In this document: piece by piece, positions 8,558-15,647 of the stretch
How positions within the stretch are numbered: the stretch's first letter is position 1
Layout of the letters: every line of letters starts with the position of its first letter
Made by a program: the position numbers and the translations under genes
Notes under the pieces: model-generated
What the model was told of the DNA's origin: nothing
What the model saw: the letters and a program-made list of their open reading frames with translations, nothing else
The model's database searches: none
Source of the DNA: Anaerohalosphaeraceae bacterium
GTDB taxonomy: Bacteria; Planctomycetota; Phycisphaerae; Sedimentisphaerales; Anaerohalosphaeraceae
Length of the DNA: 64,000 bases
Reading direction: 5' to 3'
NCBI GenBank assembly: GCA_035378985.1
Contig: DAOSUR010000006.1
Span: 89,794 to 153,793, forward strand

Positions 8558-8977
8558 TTAAAACTGGCGAAAATAGCGGCGGGCCGAAACCGAACGCGAA
8601 CACCGCACCCAATACGTCTGGGCCTGTTTGTCCCATCGGCAGTGCAACACATCCCGCCCCATCAGCCGAAACACCAGCCCGATTGGGGTCAGAATCCCGA
8701 AATAAAACAGAATCATCACCGCATGACTGATCAGCCAGCCGATGGGAAAGCCGACCGCCGTCAGCAGGACATAAAACGGCCAAACCGCCTTAGGCACACT
8801 CAATCCGGCTGCAAACAGCAGCACCCCCGCCGCCGCCATTCCCCAGGCGGCCTTTGCAGGCAGTCCAAACCGCCAGTGCAGCAGATACCCGAGCACCGGC
8901 AGCATCACCAGACACCCGAAGCCGAACTGCCGCAGCGTCTTCTCCGACGGCTTCCAGCTGATTTCCATCATCGCCAT
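8558..8977 (-). CDS. SxtJ-like membrane protein
   Basis: A 139 aa protein with hydrophobic segments at about residues 20-36, 42-58 and 63-100 and a basic C-terminal tail (LMGRDVLHCRWDK...). This resembles the SxtJ family, named from the saxitoxin cluster, where it accompanies the carbamoyltransferase SxtI. Start: the ATG at 8977 has AAGGATAG five bases upstream; a TTG at 8998 overlaps the carbamoyltransferase stop as TTGA but lacks a ribosome site. The family role is unsettled; membrane presentation of the carbamoyltransferase substrate or partner is an inference. Confidence 0.82.
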   Translation of the reverse strand: MAMMEISWKPSEKTLRQFGFGCLVMLPVLGYLLHWRFGLPAKAAWGMAAAGVLLFAAGLSVPKAVWPFYVLLTAVGFPIGWLISHAVMILFYFGILTPIGLVFRLMGRDVLHCRWDKQAQTYWVRCSRSVSARRYFRQF

Positions 8978-8994
8978 CGCGCCTATCCTTCCGC

Positions 8995-10857
8995 TCAATC
9001 CAAAGCGAACTTCGCCAGATATTCATCGACCTCGTACGACTGGGCCTGCGGCTGCCGCTCCTTCCGCAGCACCACATTTTCCATCACCAGCATATCCATA
9101 TTGGTTGCCAAAAAACACCGGTACGCATTCTCCGGCGTACAGACAATCGGCTCGCCCCGCACATTGAAGCTCGTATTAATCACCAGCGGACAGCCCGTTT
9201 TTTCCTCAAAGCGCTTCAGAAGCCGATAATACCGCCCATGCCGCTGGGCATCCACCGTTTGAATGCGGGCTGAATAATCCACGTGAGTAATCCCCGGAAC
9301 ACAGCTGCGCCGCACCTTCAGCAGGTCCAGCCCAAACAGCCCGTCCGTCTTTTCCGTTGCAATCCGCTTTTCCTCCCGCACCGGCGCCACCAGCAGCATA
9401 TACGGACTGCTGCACCCGTCCCCCAGCCCGAAATACTCCGACGCCCGCTCCGCCAGGACGCTGGGAGCAAACGGCCGGAAGGATTCGCGGAACTTAATCT
9501 TCAGATTCATCTTTGACTGCATCTGCTCGTTCCGGGCATCGCCCAGGATGCTCCGCGAGCCCAGCGCACGCGGCCCGAATTCCATCCGCCCCTGAAACCA
9601 GCCGACCACCTTCTGGTCAATCAGGGCATCCGAAACGACCTCCAGTAAATCCGATTCCCTCTCATAGACCTCGTAAACCGCCCCCTGCGAATCCAGATAC
9701 GCCTTGATTTCCTCCGTGGTAAAGGCCGGGCCCAGAAGCGAGCCGTTCTGCATATCCTGCGGGGCGGGCTTTCGCGGATTGTCCAGCAGCTGATGCCACA
9801 CAAAGAGTGCCGCCCCCAGCGCCCCGCCCGCATCTCCCGCGGCCGGCTGAATCCAGATATGCTCAAACGGCCCTTCCCGCAAAATCCGCCCGTTGCCTAC
9901 ACAATTCAGCGCCACCCCGCCGGCCAGGACCAGATTCTTCATCCCCGTCTGCCGATGCGCATAACGGCTCATCCGCAGCATAATCTCTTCGGTGACCTTT
10001 TGAATCGAGGCCGCAATGTCCATCTCCCGCTGGGTAATCTGCGTTTCCGGCTTGCGGCGCGGCCCGCCGAACATTTCGTCAAATTTCGGACTGGTCATCA
10101 CATCCGAATAACAATAGGCAAAATAATCCAGATTCAGACGAAAAGAGCCGTCCTCTTTCAAATCAATCATTTCGGACATGATTTTGTCATAATAAATCGG
10201 CCTGCCGTACGGCGCCAGCCCCATCAGCTTGTATTCCCCTGAATTAACCCGAAAACCGGTAAAATAGGTAAAGGCCGAATACAGCAGCCCCAGCGAATGC
10301 GGAAACCGCAGTTCATAGAGCATCTCAATCCGATTGCCGCGTCCGGCCCCGATGCTCGCCGTAGCCCACTCCCCCACGCCGTCCATCGTCAAAATCACCG
10401 CCTCCTCAAACGGCGAGGGGAAAAATGCGCTGGCCGCATGCGATTCGTGATGCTCACAGAACAGATACCGGCCTTTATACTGAAAATCGAGGGCTCGGTC
10501 CATTTCCCGCGGCAGATGCAGTTTTTGCTTCAGCCACAGCGGGATGCTCATCAAAAATTGTTTAAATCCCCGCGGGGCATAGGCAATATAGGTCTCCAAA
10601 ATCCGCTCGAACCGAACCAGCGGCTTTTCATAAAAAACCACATAATCGAGCTGCGACGCGTCAATTCCTTCCTCCTTCAGACAATAATGGACCGCATTCA
10701 CCGGAAAATTATGGTCATGCTTTTTCCGCGTGAACCGCTCTTCCTGCGCAGCGGCTGCGATTCGGCCGTCCACCACCAGCGCTGCCGCACTGTCATGGTA
10801 AAACGCTGAGATTCCCAAGATTCGAACCGGTTTTTTGTTTTCTTTTTGCTCTGACAT
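8995..10857 (-). CDS. NodU/CmcH-type O-carbamoyltransferase
   Basis: A 620 aa carbamoyltransferase that should transfer a carbamoyl group from carbamoyl phosphate via carbamoyl-AMP to a hydroxyl of a sugar or secondary metabolite. N-terminal ASKHA/Kae1-like domain: FYHDSAAALVVDG, EERFTRKKHD and the metal-binding HxxxH at H136-H140 in EHHESHAASAF. C-terminal domain: GRMEFGPRALGSRSILGDAR and NTSFNVRGEPIVCTPENA, typical of the family. ATG at 10857. It is first of a five-gene minus-strand set (this gene, SxtJ, DUF5989, SGNH hydrolase, sulfatase). With no toxin or antibiotic genes nearby, a surface polysaccharide is the likelier acceptor. Confidence 0.93.
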   Translation of the reverse strand: MSEQKENKKPVRILGISAFYHDSAAALVVDGRIAAAAQEERFTRKKHDHNFPVNAVHYCLKEEGIDASQLDYVVFYEKPLVRFERILETYIAYAPRGFKQFLMSIPLWLKQKLHLPREMDRALDFQYKGRYLFCEHHESHAASAFFPSPFEEAVILTMDGVGEWATASIGAGRGNRIEMLYELRFPHSLGLLYSAFTYFTGFRVNSGEYKLMGLAPYGRPIYYDKIMSEMIDLKEDGSFRLNLDYFAYCYSDVMTSPKFDEMFGGPRRKPETQITQREMDIAASIQKVTEEIMLRMSRYAHRQTGMKNLVLAGGVALNCVGNGRILREGPFEHIWIQPAAGDAGGALGAALFVWHQLLDNPRKPAPQDMQNGSLLGPAFTTEEIKAYLDSQGAVYEVYERESDLLEVVSDALIDQKVVGWFQGRMEFGPRALGSRSILGDARNEQMQSKMNLKIKFRESFRPFAPSVLAERASEYFGLGDGCSSPYMLLVAPVREEKRIATEKTDGLFGLDLLKVRRSCVPGITHVDYSARIQTVDAQRHGRYYRLLKRFEEKTGCPLVINTSFNVRGEPIVCTPENAYRCFLATNMDMLVMENVVLRKERQPQAQSYEVDEYLAKFALD

Positions 10858-11004
10858 CGCTCACCTACAGCTGCTTTCGAAACATACTATATCTGCTCTA
10901 TGATTTCCAGTCCGGATTTGTTTCTCAAAACCCTTTTTCCCTTCTTATTTTAACTAATAGACAGAGTATATCCTGTTTGTTTTTTCTTCTTTTGTTTCCT
11001 TCTC

Positions 11005-11033
11005 TTGACAATTCCAAAGAATTATGCCATAAT
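11005..11033 (+). promoter_or_regulatory. Strong sigma-70 promoter for a short transcript
   Basis: TTGACA (11005-11010), 17 bp, CATAAT (11028-11033); eleven of twelve bases match consensus. Transcription would begin near 11040 and meet a strong intrinsic terminator at 11058-11123, so its natural product is a short RNA. Confidence 0.6.
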
Positions 11034-11039
11034 AAGAGT

Positions 11040-11123
11040 ATTCTAATGCTCCTTCTGCCGCCTGCGGTTAGCCCTGCCAGGCCTCCCCGGCCTGGTCCTC
11101 CTTCTCCGCAGGCGGTTTTTTTT
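11040..11123 (+). ncRNA. Candidate small RNA of about 84 nt ending in an intrinsic terminator
   Basis: Between a near-consensus promoter and eight T residues (11116-11123) lies a perfect 10-bp stem, CCGCCTGCGG (11058-11067) with CCGCAGGCGG (11106-11115). Inside it is a second perfect hairpin, CCAGGCC (11077-11083) with GGCCTGG (11089-11095) and loop TCCCC. The arrangement is promoter, about 18 nt of single strand, nested hairpins, T-run. The gene downstream appears to have its own promoter after the T-run, so a stand-alone small RNA is favoured over an attenuator. No known RNA family was recognised. The rest of the gap 10858-11178 is AT-rich and non-coding. Confidence 0.4.
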
Positions 11124-11140
11124 CTGCCCTCAATTCGTCC

Positions 11141-11168
11141 TTTTCAAAAACCGATTTTCTTTTACAAT
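11141..11168 (+). promoter_or_regulatory. Candidate promoter giving a leaderless DUF1638 mRNA
   Basis: TTTTCA (11141-11146), 16 bp, TACAAT (11163-11168). The -10 box ends 10 bp before the ATG at 11179, which has no Shine-Dalgarno sequence, so the start codon should sit within a few bases of the RNA 5' end. Confidence 0.35.
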
Positions 11169-11178
11169 AATTCGTCTT

Positions 11179-11892
11179 ATGGCTCATTTGTACGCAATCG
11201 CCTGTAAAGCACTGAAACCCGAAATCGAGTTTTGCCTGGCCAAACAGCCGCCGAAAAACTCGCTGACGGTCGATTGGATGCAGCAGGGACTCCACAATAC
11301 GCCGGAGGAGCTGCGGACCCAACTCCAGAAAAAGCTGGATGCTGTCCCGGATGCCGATGCCCTGCTGCTCGCCTACGGTTTGTGCGGCGGAGCCCTTCGC
11401 GGACTTCACTGCCGCCGCCCTTTGGTCATCCCCCGTGCCCATGACTGCATCAGTCTGCTCTTCGGCTCCCGAGAAGCACACGAACAGTACGTTCGGGAAC
11501 ACCCCGGCTCCTACTTTTTCAGTGCCGGCTGGCTGCAGGAGGCCCCTGTCCCCTCCGCCCAGAACGACCGCCGTCTGCTGGAAGAATACACCGCTCTGTA
11601 CGGACCGGACAATGCGGACTATCTTCTCCAAACCGAACTGGCCTGGCGGAAAAAATACAAACAGGCCGTCTATATCAGCTGGAACCTGCCGGACAGTGCC
11701 AAAGACCGCCGAATTGTTCAGGATTGTGCCGCCTATGCGGGCTGGAACTATACCGAAATCCAAGGCAGCCCCGACTGGCTCTGCCGGCTCCTGAACGGCC
11801 CGTGGAATTCCGAGGACTTTCTCGTTTTGAACCCCAACCAGCCCGTCCCGGAAGACCTTTCCGGCCTCTGTCTGAGGGAACCGCAGCCATGA
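11179..11892 (+). CDS. DUF1638 domain-containing protein
   Basis: A 237 aa soluble protein. Family marks are the N-terminal IACKALKPEIEFCL, the LAYGLCGGALRGL segment and PRAHDCISLLFGSREAHEQYV, with conserved Cys and His residues that look like a metal or cofactor site. DUF1638 proteins occur in methanogens and many strict anaerobes; their reaction is not established. No ribosome site precedes the ATG, and a -10-like TACAAT lies 10 bp upstream, suggesting a leaderless mRNA. The stop overlaps the next start as ATGA, so it heads a coupled set with a metallophosphoesterase and MntP. No specific function can be assigned. Confidence 0.82.
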   Translation: MAHLYAIACKALKPEIEFCLAKQPPKNSLTVDWMQQGLHNTPEELRTQLQKKLDAVPDADALLLAYGLCGGALRGLHCRRPLVIPRAHDCISLLFGSREAHEQYVREHPGSYFFSAGWLQEAPVPSAQNDRRLLEEYTALYGPDNADYLLQTELAWRKKYKQAVYISWNLPDSAKDRRIVQDCAAYAGWNYTEIQGSPDWLCRLLNGPWNSEDFLVLNPNQPVPEDLSGLCLREPQP

Positions 11893-12878
11893 CGCTCCGC
11901 TACTTTCTTGTCTGCAAGATTCCGGCCTTTTTCTTCGTTTCCGCCGCTGTCTGCATCTTCGGCCTGGAAATCCTCCTGCTGACCTGCCGGCTCCGCCGTC
12001 TGAGCCCGCCTCGCTTTCTCACCCGCCGCCGAATCCTTCTCCTCCATCTCCTGACCCTCATCGGCCTGCTGTGTCTTTTGTGGGGAACTTTTGTCGAACC
12101 TTACCGGATCCAAACGACCTTCATCACCATCCCAACCCCAAAGCTGCACGGCACATCGATCCGAATTGTCCAGATTTCCGACCTTCACTGCGACCGCAAA
12201 CCGCGGCTGGAGCCCCGCCTGCCGGATGCAGTCAACCGGCTCAACCCTGACGTAGTCGTCTTTACCGGCGATGCACTCAATGACATCCGAGCCCTGCCCC
12301 TGCTGTACCGGACACTCTCGGCCATCCGGGCCACGCTGGGCAAGTTCGCCGTTCGAGGCAATGTGGACAACCGGCTCTTCCCGGGAGTCCCGCTGTTTGA
12401 AAATACCGGTTTTGTCGAGCTGTCGATGGATGCGCTGATTCTCGAAAAAGACGGTCAATCCTTCGGTCTGTGCGGAATCGACCATGCCGAGGGCCGACGA
12501 AGCTGGGAGGCCGTCCGGCAGCTCCGGCCGGACCTGTTCAACATCCTGCTTTTCCACAACACCGACCTGGTGGATTATCTGGAGAAGACGCCGGTCGATT
12601 TGTACCTGTGCGGCCATACCCACGGCGGGCAAATCGCTCTGCCGCTCTGGGGGGCCCTCGTAACCCAGTCTCTGCACGGGAAAACCTACGAAGCTGGTCT
12701 CTACCGTAAAGACCGCTTTTATATCTATGTAAACCGCGGTCTCGGAATGACCGGCGGCTGGGCGCCGCGCATCCGCTTTTTAGCCCCGCCGGAAATCACC
12801 GTCTTCGATATTGTCCCTCAGAATGCAACCCCATCATTAAAAACATCCGAACCAATTCGAGAGGAACCTGCTCCGTGA
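11889..12878 (+). CDS. Membrane-anchored calcineurin-like metallophosphoesterase
   Basis: A 329 aa protein with two N-terminal membrane helices (about 11-33 and 49-66) and a metallophosphoesterase domain carrying the full dinuclear metal set: D98-x-H100 (ISDLHCD), GD127-128 (FTGDALND), GN-x-DN (RGNVDN), FHNTD and GHTHGGQ. This layout matches the YkuE/YaeI-type membrane phosphoesterases, some of which act on lipid A precursors or phospholipids; the substrate here is unknown. The ATG overlaps the DUF1638 stop (ATGA) and the TGA overlaps the mntP GTG start (GTGA). Coupling to a Mn exporter fits a Mn-dependent enzyme, but that is inference. Confidence 0.9.
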   Translation: MTLRYFLVCKIPAFFFVSAAVCIFGLEILLLTCRLRRLSPPRFLTRRRILLLHLLTLIGLLCLLWGTFVEPYRIQTTFITIPTPKLHGTSIRIVQISDLHCDRKPRLEPRLPDAVNRLNPDVVVFTGDALNDIRALPLLYRTLSAIRATLGKFAVRGNVDNRLFPGVPLFENTGFVELSMDALILEKDGQSFGLCGIDHAEGRRSWEAVRQLRPDLFNILLFHNTDLVDYLEKTPVDLYLCGHTHGGQIALPLWGALVTQSLHGKTYEAGLYRKDRFYIYVNRGLGMTGGWAPRIRFLAPPEITVFDIVPQNATPSLKTSEPIREEPAP

Positions 12879-13450
12879 ACTGCTGTGAATTTTTTATGAT
12901 TGCCGCCATTGCCGTCGCCCTTGCGATGGATGCCTTTGCCGTCTCCATCGTCAGCGGCTCTGTCTTTCGCCATCTTCATATCCGCCACGGCATCCGGATG
13001 GCCCTTTTCTTCGGGGCTTTTCAGTCCTTGATGCCGCTTTTAGGCTGGGCGGCAGGCAAAGGGCTCCAATCTCATATCCAGCCCTTCGACCACTGGCTGG
13101 CCTTCGGCCTGCTGACCTTCATCGGCGGCAAAATGGCGTTTGAATCCCTCAAAATCGGCAAAGTTGAAAAGGCCCCGTCCGACCCGTCCAACCTTATCGT
13201 CCTGCTGGCCCTGAGCATCGCCACGAGCATCGACGCCCTTGCTGTAGGACTGACGCTCTCGCTGGTTACCGAGCACATCTTTTCCTCCGTTCTGCTCATC
13301 GGTCTGATTACCTTCGTCATCGCCCTGCTCGGCTGGGAAATCGGCAAACGCATCGGACGCTTCTTCGAAACGCAAATCGAGCTGGCCGGCGGTCTGATTC
13401 TCATCGGCATCGGCCTCAAAATCCTGCTCGAGCACCTTCTGTCCTCGTGA
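12875..13450 (+). CDS. mntP: Manganese efflux pump MntP
   Basis: A six-helix inner-membrane protein of 191 aa exporting Mn2+. The two inverted-repeat signature segments are present: ALAMDAFAVSIVSG with Asp19 and IATSIDALAVGLTLS with Asp120, the acidic residues needed for transport in the family. The start is GTG, overlapping the phosphoesterase stop as GTGA. No Mn riboswitch (yybP-ykoY type) is seen in front, as expected for a gene inside an operon. Length and topology are normal for MntP. Confidence 0.95.
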   Translation: MNCCEFFMIAAIAVALAMDAFAVSIVSGSVFRHLHIRHGIRMALFFGAFQSLMPLLGWAAGKGLQSHIQPFDHWLAFGLLTFIGGKMAFESLKIGKVEKAPSDPSNLIVLLALSIATSIDALAVGLTLSLVTEHIFSSVLLIGLITFVIALLGWEIGKRIGRFFETQIELAGGLILIGIGLKILLEHLLSS

Positions 13451-13468
13451 GTCTGCCGAAAATTGCGC

Positions 13469-13497
13469 TTTATCGCCGTTTTGCGACCGCGTATAAT
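13469..13497 (+). promoter_or_regulatory. Candidate internal promoter for thiE
   Basis: TTTATC (13469-13474), 17 bp, perfect TATAAT (13492-13497). The -10 box ends 10 bp before the thiE ATG at 13508, the same spacing as for the DUF1638 gene, and again no ribosome site is present. This predicts a second leaderless transcript. Confidence 0.35.
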
Positions 13498-13507
13498 CAC
13501 AATTCCT

Positions 13508-14569
13508 ATGGAGCGACGAATCTATCGAATCATCGATGCCGACTTCAATCGCGCAAGAGAGGCCCTCCGCACAATGGAGGAGTTCTGCCGGTTTGTGCTG
13601 GACGATACGGCCCTGTCCGCCCGGGCTAAACAGATGCGTCATCACCTCTGCGCACAAATCGGCCGGCTGGATGCCGAGAAACTGCTCGCCCAGCGCGACA
13701 GTCAGGGCGATGTCGGCCGGACGCTTCAAATCGAATCCCCGCAGCAGCGCCGCACATTCACCGATATCTTTCTGGCCGCCGCCAAACGCGCCTCGGAGGC
13801 CCTGCGGGTTCTGACCGAAACGGCGCAGCTTGCCTGCCCGGACATCGCCGGTCCGCTCGAACAAATCCGATTCGACGTTTATACGCTCGAAAAAGACGTC
13901 TTGTGCCGGCTGCCTGCGGTGCGATTTCGCGATGTGCGGCTGTATGTGCTCATCCCCGCCCGCAAAGACCTGTCCGACAGCCGCACGCTCGAACTGGTAC
14001 AGCTGTGCATTCAGGGCGGAGCCGACGCCCTTCAGCTTCGCGCCGAAGACATCCCCGACGCCCGGCTCTTCCGTCTGGCCGAACAGTTTGCCGCCCTCTG
14101 CCGCTCGCACGGCTGCCTCAGCATCATCAATGACCGTGCGGACATCGCCGCCGCTGCAGAGGCCGACGGCGTCCATCTGGGCATCGAGGACCTGCCGGCA
14201 CCGCAAGCCCGCAAGCTCTTTCTCAAACCCGCCCTCATCGGCCTGACCGCCCACAGCGAAGAAGAAGTCCGCCGGGCCGTTGAATCCGGTGCTGATTATG
14301 TCGGCATCGGCCCCTGCTTTCCCAGTCCCACCAAGCCCCAGCTGCCCCCCGCCGGGCCGGACTATATCCGCCGGGCCCTGGCCATCCTGAAGGATACCTC
14401 CGTCGCCCACGTCGCCATCGGCGGCATCACGTTCGACAATCTGCCCGGCCTGCTGCAAATCGGGGTCCGCGCCGTCGCCCTCTCATCCGCTGTCTGTGCC
14501 GCACCCGACCCGCTGGCCGCCTGCCGACAATTCAAATCGCTCTTGAGCCCCCTTCAGCCGGCGACATAG
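13508..14569 (+). CDS. thiE: Thiamine-phosphate synthase with N-terminal ThiE-N domain
   Basis: Joins HMP-pyrophosphate and thiazole phosphate into thiamine phosphate. The protein has 353 aa, larger than the usual 210 aa because of an extra N-terminal domain (about 1-140: YRIIDADFNRAREALRTMEEFCRFV...) known from cyanobacterial and planctomycete ThiE. The catalytic TIM barrel (about 143-350) has LQLRAEDIP, SIINDRADIAAAAEADGVHLG (cut short here) and the phosphate motif YVGIGPCFPSPTK. Canonical HLGQxD is HLGIED here, a mild change. ATG 13508 was chosen over a TTG at 13463, which would lie before the TATAAT box. It sits 57 bp after mntP. Confidence 0.92.
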   Translation: MERRIYRIIDADFNRAREALRTMEEFCRFVLDDTALSARAKQMRHHLCAQIGRLDAEKLLAQRDSQGDVGRTLQIESPQQRRTFTDIFLAAAKRASEALRVLTETAQLACPDIAGPLEQIRFDVYTLEKDVLCRLPAVRFRDVRLYVLIPARKDLSDSRTLELVQLCIQGGADALQLRAEDIPDARLFRLAEQFAALCRSHGCLSIINDRADIAAAAEADGVHLGIEDLPAPQARKLFLKPALIGLTAHSEEEVRRAVESGADYVGIGPCFPSPTKPQLPPAGPDYIRRALAILKDTSVAHVAIGGITFDNLPGLLQIGVRAVALSSAVCAAPDPLAACRQFKSLLSPLQPAT

Positions 14570-14624
14570 GGATAGCCCCATCCGCAAGGGCAGGAAAAAG
14601 GGGCAGCAATAAAAGAAAATCCGC

Positions 14625-15635
14625 TCATTTCAGCGCGGACACCAGCGCCTCATATTCCCTGCGGCTGATGGGAAGCATACACCCGTGACGGGCCTTGGCC
14701 GGGACCTCATATTTGTTCCAGTCCTTTCTGGGTGAATTGCCGTAGGCCTGATACCAGGGCCCCTCCGGTTTTTCCGCTATCGAAAGTCCATAGGAAATCC
14801 CCGGATACTGCTCATAGTACAGGTACCAGAATTTGCCGTCCGGCGAAGGAATCAGCATCGGCGCCTCGCGAAAGTTGGGGCTCACCGGCGGGCCGGGCAT
14901 TGAATACGGTCCCAACAGACTGCGGCCTCGGCAGATTCGAATCGTCTTTCCCGTCGGCCAATCGAGCGTCGGATAGCGCTCATCTTTAATGACGGCATAA
15001 TAGAACTCACCCGCTCGGCGGATAATCACATCAATCGTGGCCATATCCCATCCGAAAAGTTTCTTCGGAGGACTGGAAAACGTCTTCAGGTCCTTGGAGA
15101 GGGCGTAAATCGTCCGCTGGCCCGCCCAGTACGGCTCTGGAAGGTTGGTCGGCCCCAAATCATGTGTCGTATGCCAGGTTAAAATATACTGAGCGGACGG
15201 CTCATCATAAAAGAGCTTCGGCGCCCCGACCCGCATCAGAGCCTTCGGATAATCCGGAATGCTTCTCAGGTTCGGCTCATATTGGCTGTATTTGCTCCAA
15301 TGGAGCAAATCCTCTGAGACCCAAAAATTGATAACCAGACTCTCATCGCGTCGGTTCCCAACCAGATAATACCGCCCGTCGTGCCCCCGGCAGATATCCG
15401 GATGCCCCCGGTACTCCTCGAATACCCGCCTGCCTCCGTTCAAAAGCGTCCAATGCAGACCATCCAGGCTCACACTGTAATACAGTCGGCCGTAGTCGCC
15501 TTCCATCATATGCGCAAACAGGTAGGCCTCATAGACCGGCTTTTGGCCCGGCTTGACCTGTCCGGGCGGATCCGGCATCTGAGCAGCCGCATTCCACAGC
15601 AAACAGACCGCCAGAGTGAAATACCCCTTTTTCAT
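14625..15635 (-). CDS. Secreted five-bladed beta-propeller glycoside hydrolase (GH43/GH117-like)
   Basis: A 336 aa protein with a short Sec signal (MKKGYFTLAVCLLWNAAAQ) and repeating blade motifs: YGRLYYSVSLDGLHWTLLNG, GHPDICRGHDGRYYLVGNRRD, REAPMLIPSPDGKFWYLYYEQ. This is the clan GH-F/J-like propeller often annotated as glycosyl hydrolase family 43 or relatives; the exact family and substrate cannot be fixed by eye. GGAG precedes the ATG. It is the last gene of the long minus-strand sulfatase/GH run, 12 bp after the GH2 gene, so it probably removes side sugars from the same sulfated glycan. It converges with thiE across 55 bp holding no clear terminator. Confidence 0.8.
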   Translation of the reverse strand: MKKGYFTLAVCLLWNAAAQMPDPPGQVKPGQKPVYEAYLFAHMMEGDYGRLYYSVSLDGLHWTLLNGGRRVFEEYRGHPDICRGHDGRYYLVGNRRDESLVINFWVSEDLLHWSKYSQYEPNLRSIPDYPKALMRVGAPKLFYDEPSAQYILTWHTTHDLGPTNLPEPYWAGQRTIYALSKDLKTFSSPPKKLFGWDMATIDVIIRRAGEFYYAVIKDERYPTLDWPTGKTIRICRGRSLLGPYSMPGPPVSPNFREAPMLIPSPDGKFWYLYYEQYPGISYGLSIAEKPEGPWYQAYGNSPRKDWNKYEVPAKARHGCMLPISRREYEALVSALK

Positions 15636-15647
15636 CGGGCATACTCC

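Noticed and set aside
8995..10857. Saxitoxin- or antibiotic-type biosynthetic cluster
   Set aside because: Carbamoyltransferase and SxtJ-like protein resemble parts of such clusters, but no polyketide, amidinotransferase or tailoring genes accompany them; a glycan role is simpler.
13040..14458. 472-codon minus-strand frame opposite mntP and thiE
   Set aside because: Shadow frame; both sense genes have complete family motifs and coupled starts.
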